Positions 1-11,900 of a stretch of 64,000 nucleotides of DNA are shown here, in pieces. The DNA comes from Nymphaea colorata (Eukaryota > Streptophyta > Magnoliopsida > Nymphaeales > Nymphaeaceae): assembly GCF_008831285.2 (NCBI RefSeq), contig NC_045138.2:39981115-40045114 (forward strand). Direction: 5' to 3'. Made by a program: the position numbers and the translations under genes. Numbering within the stretch: position 1 is the stretch's first letter; the number at the start of each line of letters is the position of its first letter. The notes below the pieces were generated by a model. That model saw nothing but the letters and a program-made list of their open reading frames with translations. It was not told the origin of the DNA and did not search any database.

Positions 1-57
1 GTTGTGCTTGTATCATATGTATTCATTGCTGCTTCTGACTTTGTCCAAGTGGAACAG

Positions 58-3000
58 AACGATTGAAAACAACCAGTTCTGCGGAGAACTTCCACCACAT
101 ATTGGAAATTTGACAAATTTAGTCAGATTGTAAGTTTACTATCCTGTAGCCTGTTTACTTATACTTGGTCTGTTTGTGGTATAAGATTACTAATGTTCCT
201 GGTATTTGATCTGAACATAGGGTCATCTCCTCGAACAACTTTACAGGACCGCTACCAGCAACATTGGCAAGGCTCACAAACATGACCGATTTGTAAGAAC
301 TCTCTTTATTTTTCAATCCTATTACTTCTGACGAAGACAGACCTGAGCCAAGTGCCGGAACCGATGCAGTATCACCGACCATTTGGTCAAGAACACCGTT
401 TCAAAATATGATTTTCATAAGACACTGCATTGTGGGGCATTGACAGATTCCACTGTAAAATATTCTCATGAAATCCACCATGCCCTTTTCAATTTCTCCC
501 TTTTAGAAGTCATACTAAAAAGCCAAGCGTGGATATTCATCAGCAGCAGAGCGGATTATCTTTCAATTTAGTTAGTCCTACGCGTGTATACCTGCCTGCA
601 GAAGAATCATATATGGCTTCAACTGTATATATAAAGCTAACTAAATCTATTTCATTCGTCATGCAGTAGGATATGTAAAACTAACTAAATCTCTTTCATC
701 TGTCATGCAGTAGGATAAGTGACAATAGTTTTTCTGGAAAGCTGCCTAATTATATTGGGAACTGGACTCAACTGAATAAATTGTAAGTGTTGCTGCTATC
801 TTATTTCATGGTGAGTTATATGTCCTCTTTAGAATGTGACGTTGATTTTTGTTTTTTGTCATATAAGAGTGATCCAAGGAACTGATCTCGAGGGCCCTAT
901 TCCTCCCCTTGGTTCACTGAAGGGCCTTACATTCTTGTAAGTATTTTCCTTCTCTTTTTTAAAATCCAAAAGACTGAATTTGAGTTTGACATCACTATGA
1001 GTATGATTATGTGCTCCATCTGAATGCAGGATGATAAGTGATATAAAAGGAGCAGGTTCCAACTTCCCTAAGTTGAGCCAAATGAGTTTGGTCAGACTGT
1101 AAGTAACCATCTCTTTTCTTTTGTCATGTGTAAGCATGATGCTGTCGAGGGAAGGTGTATGTAAAGCTTGGGAGTTCCTTATCCAAATAACTGATTAGTG
1201 TTGTCTTTTTCTTTAGGATACTAAGAAATTCAAATATCTCTGGCGAAATCCCAGATTACCTTGGTAATATGGGAAATCTGGCAATCATGTAAGTTGTATA
1301 CCATCATTCAATAACATCAAAGGAAACAAATGTTAAGGATTATGATCGTCGGTATTAGCAAAGATTAGCTCATACATGGTTACAACACTTTTTTGGCAGA
1401 GATCTAAGCTTTAATCACCTGTCTGGTGCTATTCCAAATTCAATAAGAAACCTCAGATCCTTACGTAACTTGTGAGTATGATTGTGAAGTTCATTATAAT
1501 AAAGTTTGCATAAAGTTCAATAGGCCGTCATGTATATACATGTCAAACTGTGAACACTACATTCTGTTTTGTAGGTTCTTAACAAGTAATCATCTGTCTG
1601 GCCCTGTCCCTGAATGGATCTTGAAGGCGCAGATATCCACGTATGTTGCTCTTGGTCTTCATACTTTCAGTCTTATTTTGGGAATGTTTTTTTCACCTAC
1701 TTTTTTCTCTTTTCTCCTCGTTTTCTTCTCAAACCGTGATTTATCTTAAGATTGGTGGATCTTAATGGGAACAAAATCTGTTCTAAAATTATATCGGCTG
1801 ATTGACTCAAGTACTGGAACTCATCTTCCTTCTTTGGCCTTTTTCTCCAATGAAATAACACGTTGAAGCTGCCCCTGCAGGATTAGATCAACAAGCTAAA
1901 TGTCCCTCAAATTATTGCACTTATTATCTCTAAAATTTGACTCCACTAATCCATTTTGACATATAAAGTTATTGGCCTTTGAACAGAGATTTGTCGGTCA
2001 ACAATTTTACATCAACAGCTTCTGGAGGGCCATCTCTCTGCCAACAGCCAACTGTGTAAGGACTTTTCTCTTTCTTTTTGGAAATGAGGGTGGTCTGGTC
2101 CTGCTAGAACACTTATTCGAATATATTTCTCTATTGATTGCCGTGCTTTCAACTTTTAGTAACTTGGTTGAAAGCTATTCACCAGCAACCGAGAACAGGT
2201 ACGCTCTTCCAGCTACTCTGACATTGCATGTTGAGATTTTTTACAAGCTATTCGGTTGTCAATCGCATTGATGTACATGCAAAAGTTACCTAATAGATTC
2301 TTTACTTCTCTTAAAACTGAAATTCACGCAGAAATGCAATATGTCCTTACTGGATTAATAACTTCACTTGCACTGGAAAAAGAAAATGTAAGAAATATTT
2401 GGTATTTTTTCCTTTTTCATAAGTTTCTAGCATGAATAGCTTTATGAAGCTTAATTAACATATTACGTCGTTTTGATGTATTAACTGCAGATTCATCGTT
2501 TCATATAGACTGTGGAAGTAAGTCTTCCACCTCCTTTGAAGGCACAGCCTTTGAAAAAGATGGAGGAGTAGTTGGAGCTGCAACATTCTTTGTGAGTCAG
2601 AGTGAAGCATGGGCAATGAGCAGCACGGGTGCATACTTGGATAATGCTGATGTATCTGATGATTACACAGCTACCAACTCTTCGATTCTTTCTATTCCTG
2701 ATGCAGAAGTCTATACCACAGCACGCCATTCTCCGCTCTCCTTCAAATACTACGGACTCTGTCTCTGGGATGGACCTTATACAGTAACACTCTATTTTGC
2801 AGAAATAATGTTTACGGATGACAAAAATTTTAGCAGCCTTGGCAAGCGTGTTTTTGACGTATATATACAGGTGAATTTTCACAAGCATGGAAGGAGCTTG
2901 CAAAAACTTTTTTCTGCTTACTCTAAAAATTTGTAAAACGCAGGATAAACTGGTGCTTAAGGATTTCAACATAGAAGATGCTGCTAATGGATCTGGCAAG

Positions 3001-6000
3001 GCTGTTACTAAGAAATTCTCTGCCAGTGTGACAAATGGTGTTCTAAGGATCCATTTCTTTTGGGCTGGGAGAGGCACCACTGTGGTACCACTGAGAGGAG
3101 ACTATGGTCCTTTAGTGTCCGCCATTTCAGTTGATGCTGGTAGGACTCTTTTCCTCTTCTTGCCTTTAAGATATAAATGCACCTCATACATGCAGATCAA
3201 CTGGAGTTGTTAGGTTAAGAGAAACCAAGGGCAATTGCTGACAGCAGCTGTCATTTGGTTGCATAGTTGCAACGGGAAATGAACATTAGATCATTAAGGC
3301 AGACATGGAAGAGAAATAACTTGGTTAAAATGAGAATCGGAAACTTAACTATCATGATAAACTCGGTTTAACTTTTTTACAATTCATTTAGGTGTATGTT
3401 TGATTACTTTATATTTAAAATCCATGGACTGATCTAGTGTGGCGACAAAAGATTCATAAAATCCATTGTTGATCGAACTAAGAATTTTAGATCTACACTC
3501 AAATCCTCATTTTACCTTCTTAAAGGTCTGATTTAAAATCAGATGGGAAAGGGTCCGATCTTAAATCCACGGTTTTTAAATCCTAAAGTTTTTAGATTAG
3601 GATGGACGCTTTCATAGTGTAAATGTTCAATAAAAGGCAAGCATTACATTCCTATAGGATTAAACATGTGCAGACGTCTCTCTCTATCTCTCTCTCTGAA
3701 TTTGCACTTCCTAGAGCTAGAGTAGTGCCTGCTTACATGTTCAATTACTAATCAGTTTCTTCTTTCTGGACATGCCTGATGGTGAAGACTTCGAACCTCC
3801 AAAGACCATTGAGAAAAATACCACCAAAATTATTGTGATTGTCGTTGCGTCGATTGGAGTGCTGTTGTTCCTAATTCTGGGAAGCCTCTACGTCTTCCCA
3901 GGACTCAAAGGAGGTAAGAGTAGATCAGGATCAGTGGAATACTTTTTAACAGTAGTGATTCCATGGATACTTTCTAAATGTTTCTTCCGAGTGTAGCTTT
4001 TGCAGAACGTCATAGAAGTAGTACTTTCACCTTACTCCAAATAAAGGCTGCTACAAGGAACTTTCATTCTTCCAACAAAATCGGACAGGGAGGTTTTGGG
4101 CCAGTCTACAAGGTATGACTTCAAAACAAGTGCATGGCAACCTCATCAAAGGGATATCATATCAGGTTTTTCGAAATTAAGCGTTTTGTCAGCGATGGCC
4201 CGTTTGGCCCTGGCCTATTGAGAATGCAATACATAGTTATCATGGCCCAATTTCCCATGTCATTCAAAACATACTGATGATGGACAATCATATTTGATTC
4301 TTGGAGCTTGTGATTCCGTTTCTCATGAGAGTTGTTCTTTCTGAAGCAAATGTCACGCTAATTTGAACAAGCGTATTTAATTTTTAGAGCTTTTCATGAT
4401 TATGACTTGAAAGTTTTGCTTATTGGAGTTGCTACAGTGTTCTTTTAAAACATGACTATTAAATGCTAACTGAACTGAGTGCAGCTTAAAACAGTGAAGA
4501 AAGTTGCAAACTGAACAAGAACAATTATATTCTTTCAAAATCCTCATTGACTTAACGTGTGAAGTGGCAGTGCAAAATTTCTTCTGTATCAATGCAGGGA
4601 CAGCTATCAGATGGGACCATTGTTGCAATAAAGCAACTGTCATCCAAATCGCAGCAAGGAAACCGTGAATTTATCACTGAGATGGGCATGATTTCAGCAT
4701 TGCAGCACCCAAATCTCGTAAAGCTTCATGGTTGTTGCATTGAAGGCAATGAACTCTTACTAGTCTACGAGTACATGGAAAACAATTCCCTTGCTCATGC
4801 TTTGTTTGGTATGCTTGAAGATCGCAGTTCTTCTTACTTCCGCTTACTCGTTTTCCTTCTTGATTTAATTAATTTGTTTATGGGTGTGCATTCTTTTGCA
4901 AAATTGAAGTTGAAAATGGGCTAAAACTAAACTGGCCCACACGCCGTAAAATATGCATTGGAATTGCTAAAGGTCTGGCATATCTCCATGAGGAATCTAG
5001 ACTGAAGATAGTTCACAGAGACATAAAAGCTTCAAATATTCTGCTCGACAGGGATCTCAATGCCAAAATATCTGACTTTGGCCTGGCCAAAATTGATGGA
5101 GATGAGAATGCCCAGAACAGCACCCGAATAGTTGGAACTCAGTAAGTTGCTAATGTTCCCCATTTGTTTCAATACATTCAAAAGTCAATCCTTCTGATGT
5201 TCTGTGTGTATGTGTGCGTGTGGGTGGGTGTGTGTGAGAGAGAAAGAGAGTTATTTATCAATAATCTGGACGATTACAACCAATGAACGTTACGTTGCAC
5301 TTGGTTCTTTTGACGTTGTGTGGATCATAGTCTCACCATTGATTCATGGGGAAAAGAGATGAGCTACCATGTGGCTTTTTAATGCAATAATGTAATGGAT
5401 GAAGAAGACACTTCGTGTGCTTCCGAAACCTATATTGCCTAAGGGTCGTTCGTCTCTCCCCAATAAGGAAGGCCCCTGTCGAATACATGTCCCTAGGAGA
5501 AGAGGAGGAAAGGCTTCTATATTAGACGTAGAGTTCTCAACTTCCATTTGAATTATGAATCATACTTCACCCTGCATTGAAGCAACTGTCCTTGTAAATT
5601 TACCCAAAAATGAAAACAAGAAAAACACAGTATAACAAAAAGTGCCTTTAAGATTCCTAGTGTTTTCTCCTGCTGACAGGGTTTCCCCATATTCATACTC
5701 CATAGTGCTGCTCATCCTATCTTTGTAGGGGTTACGTGGCACCCGAATATGTCTTGTATGGTGAACTGACATGCAAAGCAGATGTTTATAGTTTTGGTGT
5801 TGTTGCTCTTGAAATAGTTAGTGGAAAAAGCAATACAAGTAGGCACTCTGAAGAATACATGCACCTGCTGGAATTGGTACGCTACATCACTCTATTCAAA
5901 TTTCCAATTCCATTAACTGTACCTTCTCTACCAATAATGACACCTGTCCTTTGACAGACATACCACCTTAAAGAAACAGGAGATCTTCTGAAGCTTGTGG

Positions 6001-6194
6001 ACCCAGAGTTAGGTGCAAACTTCTCTAAGGAGGAGGCCTTGGTTATCCTTAATGTGGCCTTATTGTGCACCAATGCTTCGCCTTCCCTTCGGCCCAGTAT
6101 GTCATTGGTGGTGGACATGATTGAGGGTAAAATTCTCATTGATCCTCAATCTGTGTGTTCTAGTGAAAAGGTGGATAGCACCATTATCCACTAG
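58..6194 (+). CDS. LRR-malectin receptor-like serine/threonine kinase (LRR-VIII-2 type), 5' partial
   Basis: Plasma-membrane receptor kinase; the signal peptide and first LRRs lie before the window. Exons by splice site and phase: 58-129, 221-292, 711-782, 868-936, 1030-1098, 1217-1288, 1400-1471, 1575-1640, 1987-2055, 2160-2198, 2332-2387, 2491-2870, 2944-3139, 3788-3913, 4006-4112, 4598-4808, 4910-5141, 5729-5876, 5958-6194. The first eight are 66-72 bp, one leucine-rich repeat each (e.g. [10 protein letters not shown]). Then come a malectin domain (2491-3139, starting near HIDCGS), one membrane helix (3831-3890) and a kinase: glycine loop [14 protein letters not shown] lysine, [11 protein letters not shown], and APE in GYVAPEYV. 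All key catalytic residues are present, so an active kinase is expected. This order is that of the At1g53430/At1g07650/RKF1 family. The reading frame stops soon after the kinase, while a family-like tail continues in another frame (separate entry). The domain call is firm; the acceptor of the exon at 3788 is the least certain border. Confidence 0.9.
637..716 (+). repeat. Tandem 44-bp duplication of a splice-acceptor region
   Basis: Two near-identical 36-bp blocks (637-672 and 681-716, period 44) each run from CTAACTAAATCT through a pyrimidine-rich stretch to ATGCAGTAGGAT. The second block supplies the acceptor of the LRR exon at 711. The first ends in an intact-looking AG inside the intron, 44 bp upstream. 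Confidence 0.75.
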
Positions 6195-6447
6195 TCAACC
6201 TCAGCACAGCTGGACGCTGGACAACAGCCAAGAGGGACCGTGGTCTACTGCATCATCAATTTCAATGGCGAGCAAGGAAGCCACAAAAGATGAACAGAGT
6301 GTAACAGAAATCTCTGACATGTATCCAAAGGACGCCAAGCTAGCTGACCCTGGCAATCATCCCAATTATGTGATGACCCAAACTTGCAAGAGATCATCCC
6401 CATGTGGCCCATGTTTTTCCGGTTGTAAGGCGCAACAATCTCCATGA
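6195..6447 (+). pseudogene. Out-of-frame remnant of the receptor kinase C-terminal tail
   Basis: Directly after the TAG at 6192-6194, a different plus frame is open to 6447. It encodes a Ser/Gln/Asp-rich tail with EGPWSTASSIS, KEATKDEQS and SDMYPKD. Receptor kinases of this family usually end in such a tail (Ser-rich, DGPW-like, then D-L/M-YP). The kinase exon instead ends in EGKILIDPQ followed by a short stretch to the stop. I read this as a one- or two-base frameshift near 6150-6194 that cuts the tail off, or as an unrecognised splice or a sequencing error. The kinase domain itself is untouched. The homology is inferred from composition and motif order. Confidence 0.5.
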
Positions 6448-6921
6448 ACCAATAAAGAATCTGTACTTGGGAATGTTCTTACGGTGCATATACACTTGTG
6501 ATTTATACAGCTGGGCTTTAGATCTTGACGGAAGATTCTATGCCATAGACTATGACTGCCATGTTTGGGTGGAATCTGGGTTCGACATACAAGTAAGCCG
6601 ATAATTCTAACCTCTATGAACATCAGTCTGAATGCCCTTGCTACACTTCATTTTTGTTCCACAATTATTGAAGGTATTTATGTCCGTTTCAATGTCTTTT
6701 TATGCAAAATTGTGTGGATCCACAAAGTTGACTCAGCCTTCTGTGTCCTTTTTTATTTTGGGAACTGTATTAACATTTGAAACTTCATCATACAAAATAT
6801 AGCCCGATTCATGGTGTTATTGAATTTCATTAGTATATCAGGATGCACCAATTTGGTCAGACTTCAATGAAGTACTCGTACAACGACGAGGGATTTAAAG
6901 GTTGAGAACAAGCATTCATAT
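6448..6921. other. Intergenic, convergent 3' flanks
   Basis: This AT-rich stretch lies between the receptor kinase tail and the 3' end of the minus-strand candidate gene. Short open frames at 6404-6780 have no recognisable features. I see no RNA gene or repeat. Confidence 0.5.
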
Positions 6922-7990
6922 TTATGTACGATCATATCTGTAACTTATAAAAAGGTGATCAGCCGAATTAGTGTTTGTACAGTTTCCACGCTTTATGTCT
7001 TTGACCTTCCAAGTATCTCTAATATCTTTAGCACAACAGGATATCTCAACTTCTATGTTATTCTTTGTTGCCACCAACTGGGAAAATGATTATTTTGTTT
7101 AAAATCATCGAAAGAAACTTATGGTACTTACTGACAAACCTTCAGCAACGTCAACTTCTCTAGGTCTCCAGCCTTCCTAAGTTTCTCCAGTAATTTTTCA
7201 CAAGCTCTGTTCTATGAATCAAATGTTTTTGCACATATACATTCATTAGTTTGAATTTTATGAAATGCTACACGATATATGTTCCAGGAGGGAATATGCT
7301 AAAAAATCGACAGAACCCCAGTCAAACTTATGGTTGACCACCTGCTTCTTTCAAAACCTCCAAAGAGGCATACCAATTTCTCAAGTTAAGTTCTAGATCT
7401 AAAACAGAACCCTTCAGATGCTAGACAAACTAAAAGTAAATCAAGATGAACTAAATAGCTTTCTGCAGTACCTTTTCATGCGTTTATATCCCCCTGCTCA
7501 AACATCACCCTCCTTGTCTGCCTCACCCGCTCCTTTCACCAGCTACGCTTGCAATAACCAAATCATTTCCTTATCAGATCAATACGACAAAAACTAAAGA
7601 TCTCCCTTGCATAATAACCCAAGAAAGAACGACAAGACAGGAAAACAAAGAGAAAATAAAAGAATAGACGTCTAAGTCGCCTTACCACTTTCCCTACCTT
7701 TCTTACCCGCACCGAATGCGCTTTCCCAGTCATCTTCCTCCGCACTCCAGTACTTCCTCCTACTCGGTCTTCTTTAGCGCCTACTCGAACATCGTCTCCC
7801 AATCGACAATCCCCTTCGCCCTGTGTCGTTCATCGCAGCGTTGATGGCGCTTGCTTTGTAACCAGCTCTGACGAGCAAAGGATGACGACGAAGGAGAACA
7901 AGATGAATGAACTGGACAGTCATTCTTCCATAACGATTCAATAATCGCCCTAACTTCTTCTTCATCTTCTCCTCCTTCCTCCTTCAATCC
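6922..7990 (-). pseudogene. Intron-containing hypothetical gene, frame-disrupted; faint TFIIS-N-like helical region
   Basis: Not recognised with certainty. Reading the minus strand by phase gives consistent exons: one ending at 7707 (donor GGTAAGA, encoding KYWSAEEDDWESAFGA), then 7392-7342 (LNLRNWYASLEVLKEA), 7204-7140 (ACEKLLEKLRKAGDLEKL) and 7077-6922 (starts LVATKNNIEVEI, includes AKDIRDTWK, stop 6924-6922). Phases join correctly across all three introns, which random DNA would rarely do. Upstream, 7987-7781 holds an acidic, Ser-rich frame ending in KGIVDWETMFE, but it is one frame off from the exon ending at 7707. A stop lies between them and no in-frame ATG is seen. The LKE..CEK..EKLRK and later AKDIRDTWK segments faintly resemble a TFIIS N-terminal (LW) bundle; this is a weak guess. 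It is either a decayed gene or a real gene with a sequence error or unseen exon. Confidence 0.4.
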
Positions 7991-8908
7991 GACAAGAATC
8001 AGGAGAAATGCTCTCTGTCTGGATCACTATTACCCCTTGGAACAGAGATCCCCAACATGAAAACGCACTCTAAAACTCTTTTGCCCCTTTTGCCTTTTCT
8101 CATTCTTCAGCTAAAAGAACCCAAAGCCACCTTTTTGCTGCGAGAGAGGGAGGGCGCGAAAACGTGAACGGCGGTCCTCTTTGCTGAAGGGAAAATTTCA
8201 CTTTCGGTCCAATTTTTTTCCGTAATATCTACATAATGGTTTATTATTTTAAAAAAGCCATTTTGTGTCCTGTCGAAACCAATACCAGCCAGCAAGTGCC
8301 ATTCTAAACAGTCTGACACAGCTGGTCAGACCAACTGCTGGTTTGATTTTGATTTTAAATAACGATTTCCTTCAAACAATTAATTTCGGATTTTTACTTG
8401 ATGGTTTCATTAATCCTTTCCATATGCAAATTTTTAATATTGAACAAGAAAAAAAGGTTTGTTCTTATTTATTCTTTTGTTCAAAAAGCAGCAATTTCTG
8501 AAACTACATGCTCATTTTTAATTAAAAAAAAAAAAACATAAATACCGCAGAGCAGGTTACGTGTTATACCGCACCACTTAAGATTTTTGAACAAATACAG
8601 TTGCTTGTTATAAAATTATCATAAATTAATCCCCCAATGAGTAAATCGTTTAAGTACGGAAAAGAGAAAAAAAAAATCTGGCGATGGTTTTCTTTGTTGA
8701 CGAAAAAGCCCCGAAGAATTGAATGATATGACGCCATGAAGGGAATGCTACCCCTCAGTGAACGAGATGGATGGCGAACATGCATTTTAGTAAAGGCCTA
8801 AGGGTATTATCGTAATTGAATTCGTTTCAAAGAACTTGGGCGGAGCTCCTTGGTTCCCCTCCGAACCCAATCGCTCGTTCCGCCAGGGAAGTGACGGGAG
8901 TGACCGCC
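7991..8908. other. Divergent intergenic region upstream of the tRNA isopentenyltransferase gene
   Basis: This stretch lies between the minus-strand candidate gene and the plus-strand IPT9 start, so it could hold both promoters. It is AT-rich with poly(A) and poly(T) runs (for example 8523-8536). No clear TATA box or repeat can be assigned. The frame open from 8816 begins at a TTG, not an ATG. Confidence 0.4.
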
Positions 8909-11900
8909 ATGAGCAGAGGATGGAGTGTGCGGGGTTACGGCCTTCGGCTGCAAACCTTACTCTCCTTCTCCCCTTCCGTAACTTCCGGTCAGCTCCGAAC
9001 TGTTCACCGTTGGAGCCATCGAAGAACGACGACGACTCTGAGCGTGGAGGCTAAGAAAGAGAGCGGCGACTCCAAGAGGAAGAAGAAGGAGAAGGTGTTG
9101 GTCATCTCCGGACCCACCGGGGCTGGCAAGTCGAGGCTTGCTCTCGATCTCGCCAGGCGACTCAATGGACAGATCATTAGTGCCGACTCCGTTCAGGTTT
9201 CCCCGTCTATCACAATTCATGTCTCTTGCTTTCATTAATTTCATACGTTGACGGAGTTCATTCGTTAAGGTTTAGATTCCGAGTTTCTCTGCGAAAATAT
9301 TGCGCACTATGAGTTGCTACTGTCAAGGTTTTCATTAATTTTTGCGGTTAGTGGAGTTCACCCGTACAGATTTTGGTTCAAGCTGCTGTTTCAATCATGC
9401 TACAGTAGGCCTTATTTTTACCAGTATTTTCAACACTTACTGGAGTGTAACTTATTTTATTTTAGAATCGAGTTGTCGTGATTTTGTTGATACGAGTGGC
9501 TCCTGCGACCGGAGTTCTATTTTTGGTGAATTTTTTGCTTGTTGCTTATGTTTTTCATTGTTTGATCGCTTAGTAGTGTCGACTCGTTTAATTGCAGAGC
9601 TTGTGCGTCCTCGGTCATTCTACAAGTGGACAATTTTTTATGAATTTTTTTGGCTAGTTTCGTATAATATTAACGATTAAGGTTTAGGTCTGAGACACGG
9701 TAGTTTTGTTTCTAGTTTCTACAAAGTCATTGTGCAAGGAGCTTTTCTTTATGAGATATCTTTATCGCGTGTTGAAGATCTCAAAAGTCAAATACTTTTT
9801 TTTTTCCAATGTTGCTTATCTATTACCATAGCAATGTATGCTTATACCTAATTTATTTTTTTGATTGCACCATATATTCCAGGTGTACCGTGGGCTGGAT
9901 ATTGGATCTGCAAAGCCTTCAACTTCTGAAAGAGAGGTTTTCACTGTTGCATTTTTTGCTGCTCCTTAAAAAAAAGTTGATACTTAGAAATTTATAGATA
10001 TGTTTATTCATGTCCTTTTCTGCCTGCCGTAGTGGCATTGTAGTAACTACATTACTCTGTATGATTTGGCTGAAATGACTTTTTGAATGTTACATTTCAT
10101 GATACAAAACATTGCAGTTAATGCAGCTAACACTGGAGGCTTGGAATAGGAATAAGACAAATATAATTGATTCGATGTTTTTGGATTTTGAATATGGCCA
10201 TGAAGTGGCATGGTATATTGGTGGCGGTGACATGCCATACGAACACCAGATCCACATGATATGAGTGTCCACACATCATAGTTTGGTTATCAGTGCTCTC
10301 TTTTAACTTTTAAGTTGTAAATGTTTTCCTCTATACATGCAAACAGCATAACAGAGGAATTTTTGATAAATTTATCTTGTATTGTACGCAATCAAATTTT
10401 AACCACTGGAGCTTGATGGAGGTTATTTTATTCTTCTGAAGGTGATCCATATCAGCATTGTTGGATCTAATTGATGATGATGAATTCTTACAGCAGTCTA
10501 ATATCACATGCTAAGATGGCAAGATGAAGGGAAAAGAAGGCAGAGGAAAAGGGAGGTGTAGAGGAAGTCGAATGCATTATATTAAGACAATATCTTAATC
10601 TGGACTTCATGCCTGTCAACTCTGCTTAGTAATCACAAGCAACATAACAAATTCAGCTCATTGAATTTGAAGCATTTTTCAAATGAAGATAAAAAATTAC
10701 TACACAAAAATGAAAGCTAAAGTATGATGGATTTCCTTGAATATCTTCTAATTTTACTGTTAATTTTGAAGATATTATTTCTTGTAGATTTTGATGATGA
10801 TGTTGGTTGTGGCTTATTAGCCTGTATGTGTGTTTTTATTTGTTTGTTTATCGTTCTGTGGAAATGACTATGTATTGCAATGCAGGATGCATTATTATAT
10901 TGGAAAACACAGTGGCTTTTCAAACATGAAAAGTACAAGTGTATTAATTCTCCATCTGTACATGTAACATGTCCATGCTTGTATGCCTTTGTGTGTCCTT
11001 GCAGGTTTTTGTTCTACATGTTTATGATCATGTTTTAATTAGCATCTTGTTGAATTGGAAGTTACTTTATTGTCCTTCTTGTTATATGCAGGAGGTGCCC
11101 CACCACTTAATTGACATCTTACACCCATCTGAAGGTGATTATTTCACATTCCATTTCTAGAACGGAAAGTTTTTATCGCTTTTTTTCTTCTTAAAAGTGT
11201 CTTATGCAATGCCTAAGCTACTTGTCAAACAGATGGATTTCCTACTAAGAAAGACTGATCATATTTCGTCCAACCAATTATATGACTAAACTACATGATT
11301 ACTTTTGCCTTACTGAAATGCACAATTGAGTATTAAGGAATTGTTGTGATCAAATTATTTGGTTAAATAACTTGAAGACCAGTGGTCTAATTGTGTTTAA
11401 TAATGAATTTTCAATTTTGTTCCGATGTATATATGCTGTGGGAGATATTACTGACAAGCTGCAGGTTACCTTGAGAAGTTTCATGATGTTCTTTTCTCAA
11501 GAGCCATCTTCACTCATAGCAAAGGTTGCATCGTAAAATGGTGTTGTTACTACTTTGTCATTGCTACAGTGCTAGCAAAAATTGTCCAAAGCTGTCAATC
11601 CAAAACATGATTCCAAAATGTTTCACTGTTAGATAAGCTAGCCCTGTTGGTTTCTTTAGTTTGGCAACTTTTATCCTGCCTTTGGCATTGGTAACATGGT
11701 GAAGTTGTGTGGAATATATAGTGCAGATGTGCAATGGAGAGCCTGAGTTTGACTGCTTGAGCTTCTGGTCGTATCTTAGTTTCATGTTCTAGTCTTAGCT
11801 TGAGCTCCATGCTCAAATGTGGGTTGACCAAGTATCACTTGCCTTGGTTAAGCTTAAGCCTGATATTTGCTAATGAAAAAAATATCAAGAGTCCATGTCA

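Noticed and set aside
8816-8908. Upstream extension of the IPT9-like protein to 8816
   Set aside because: That frame begins with TTG; the first in-frame ATG is 8909.
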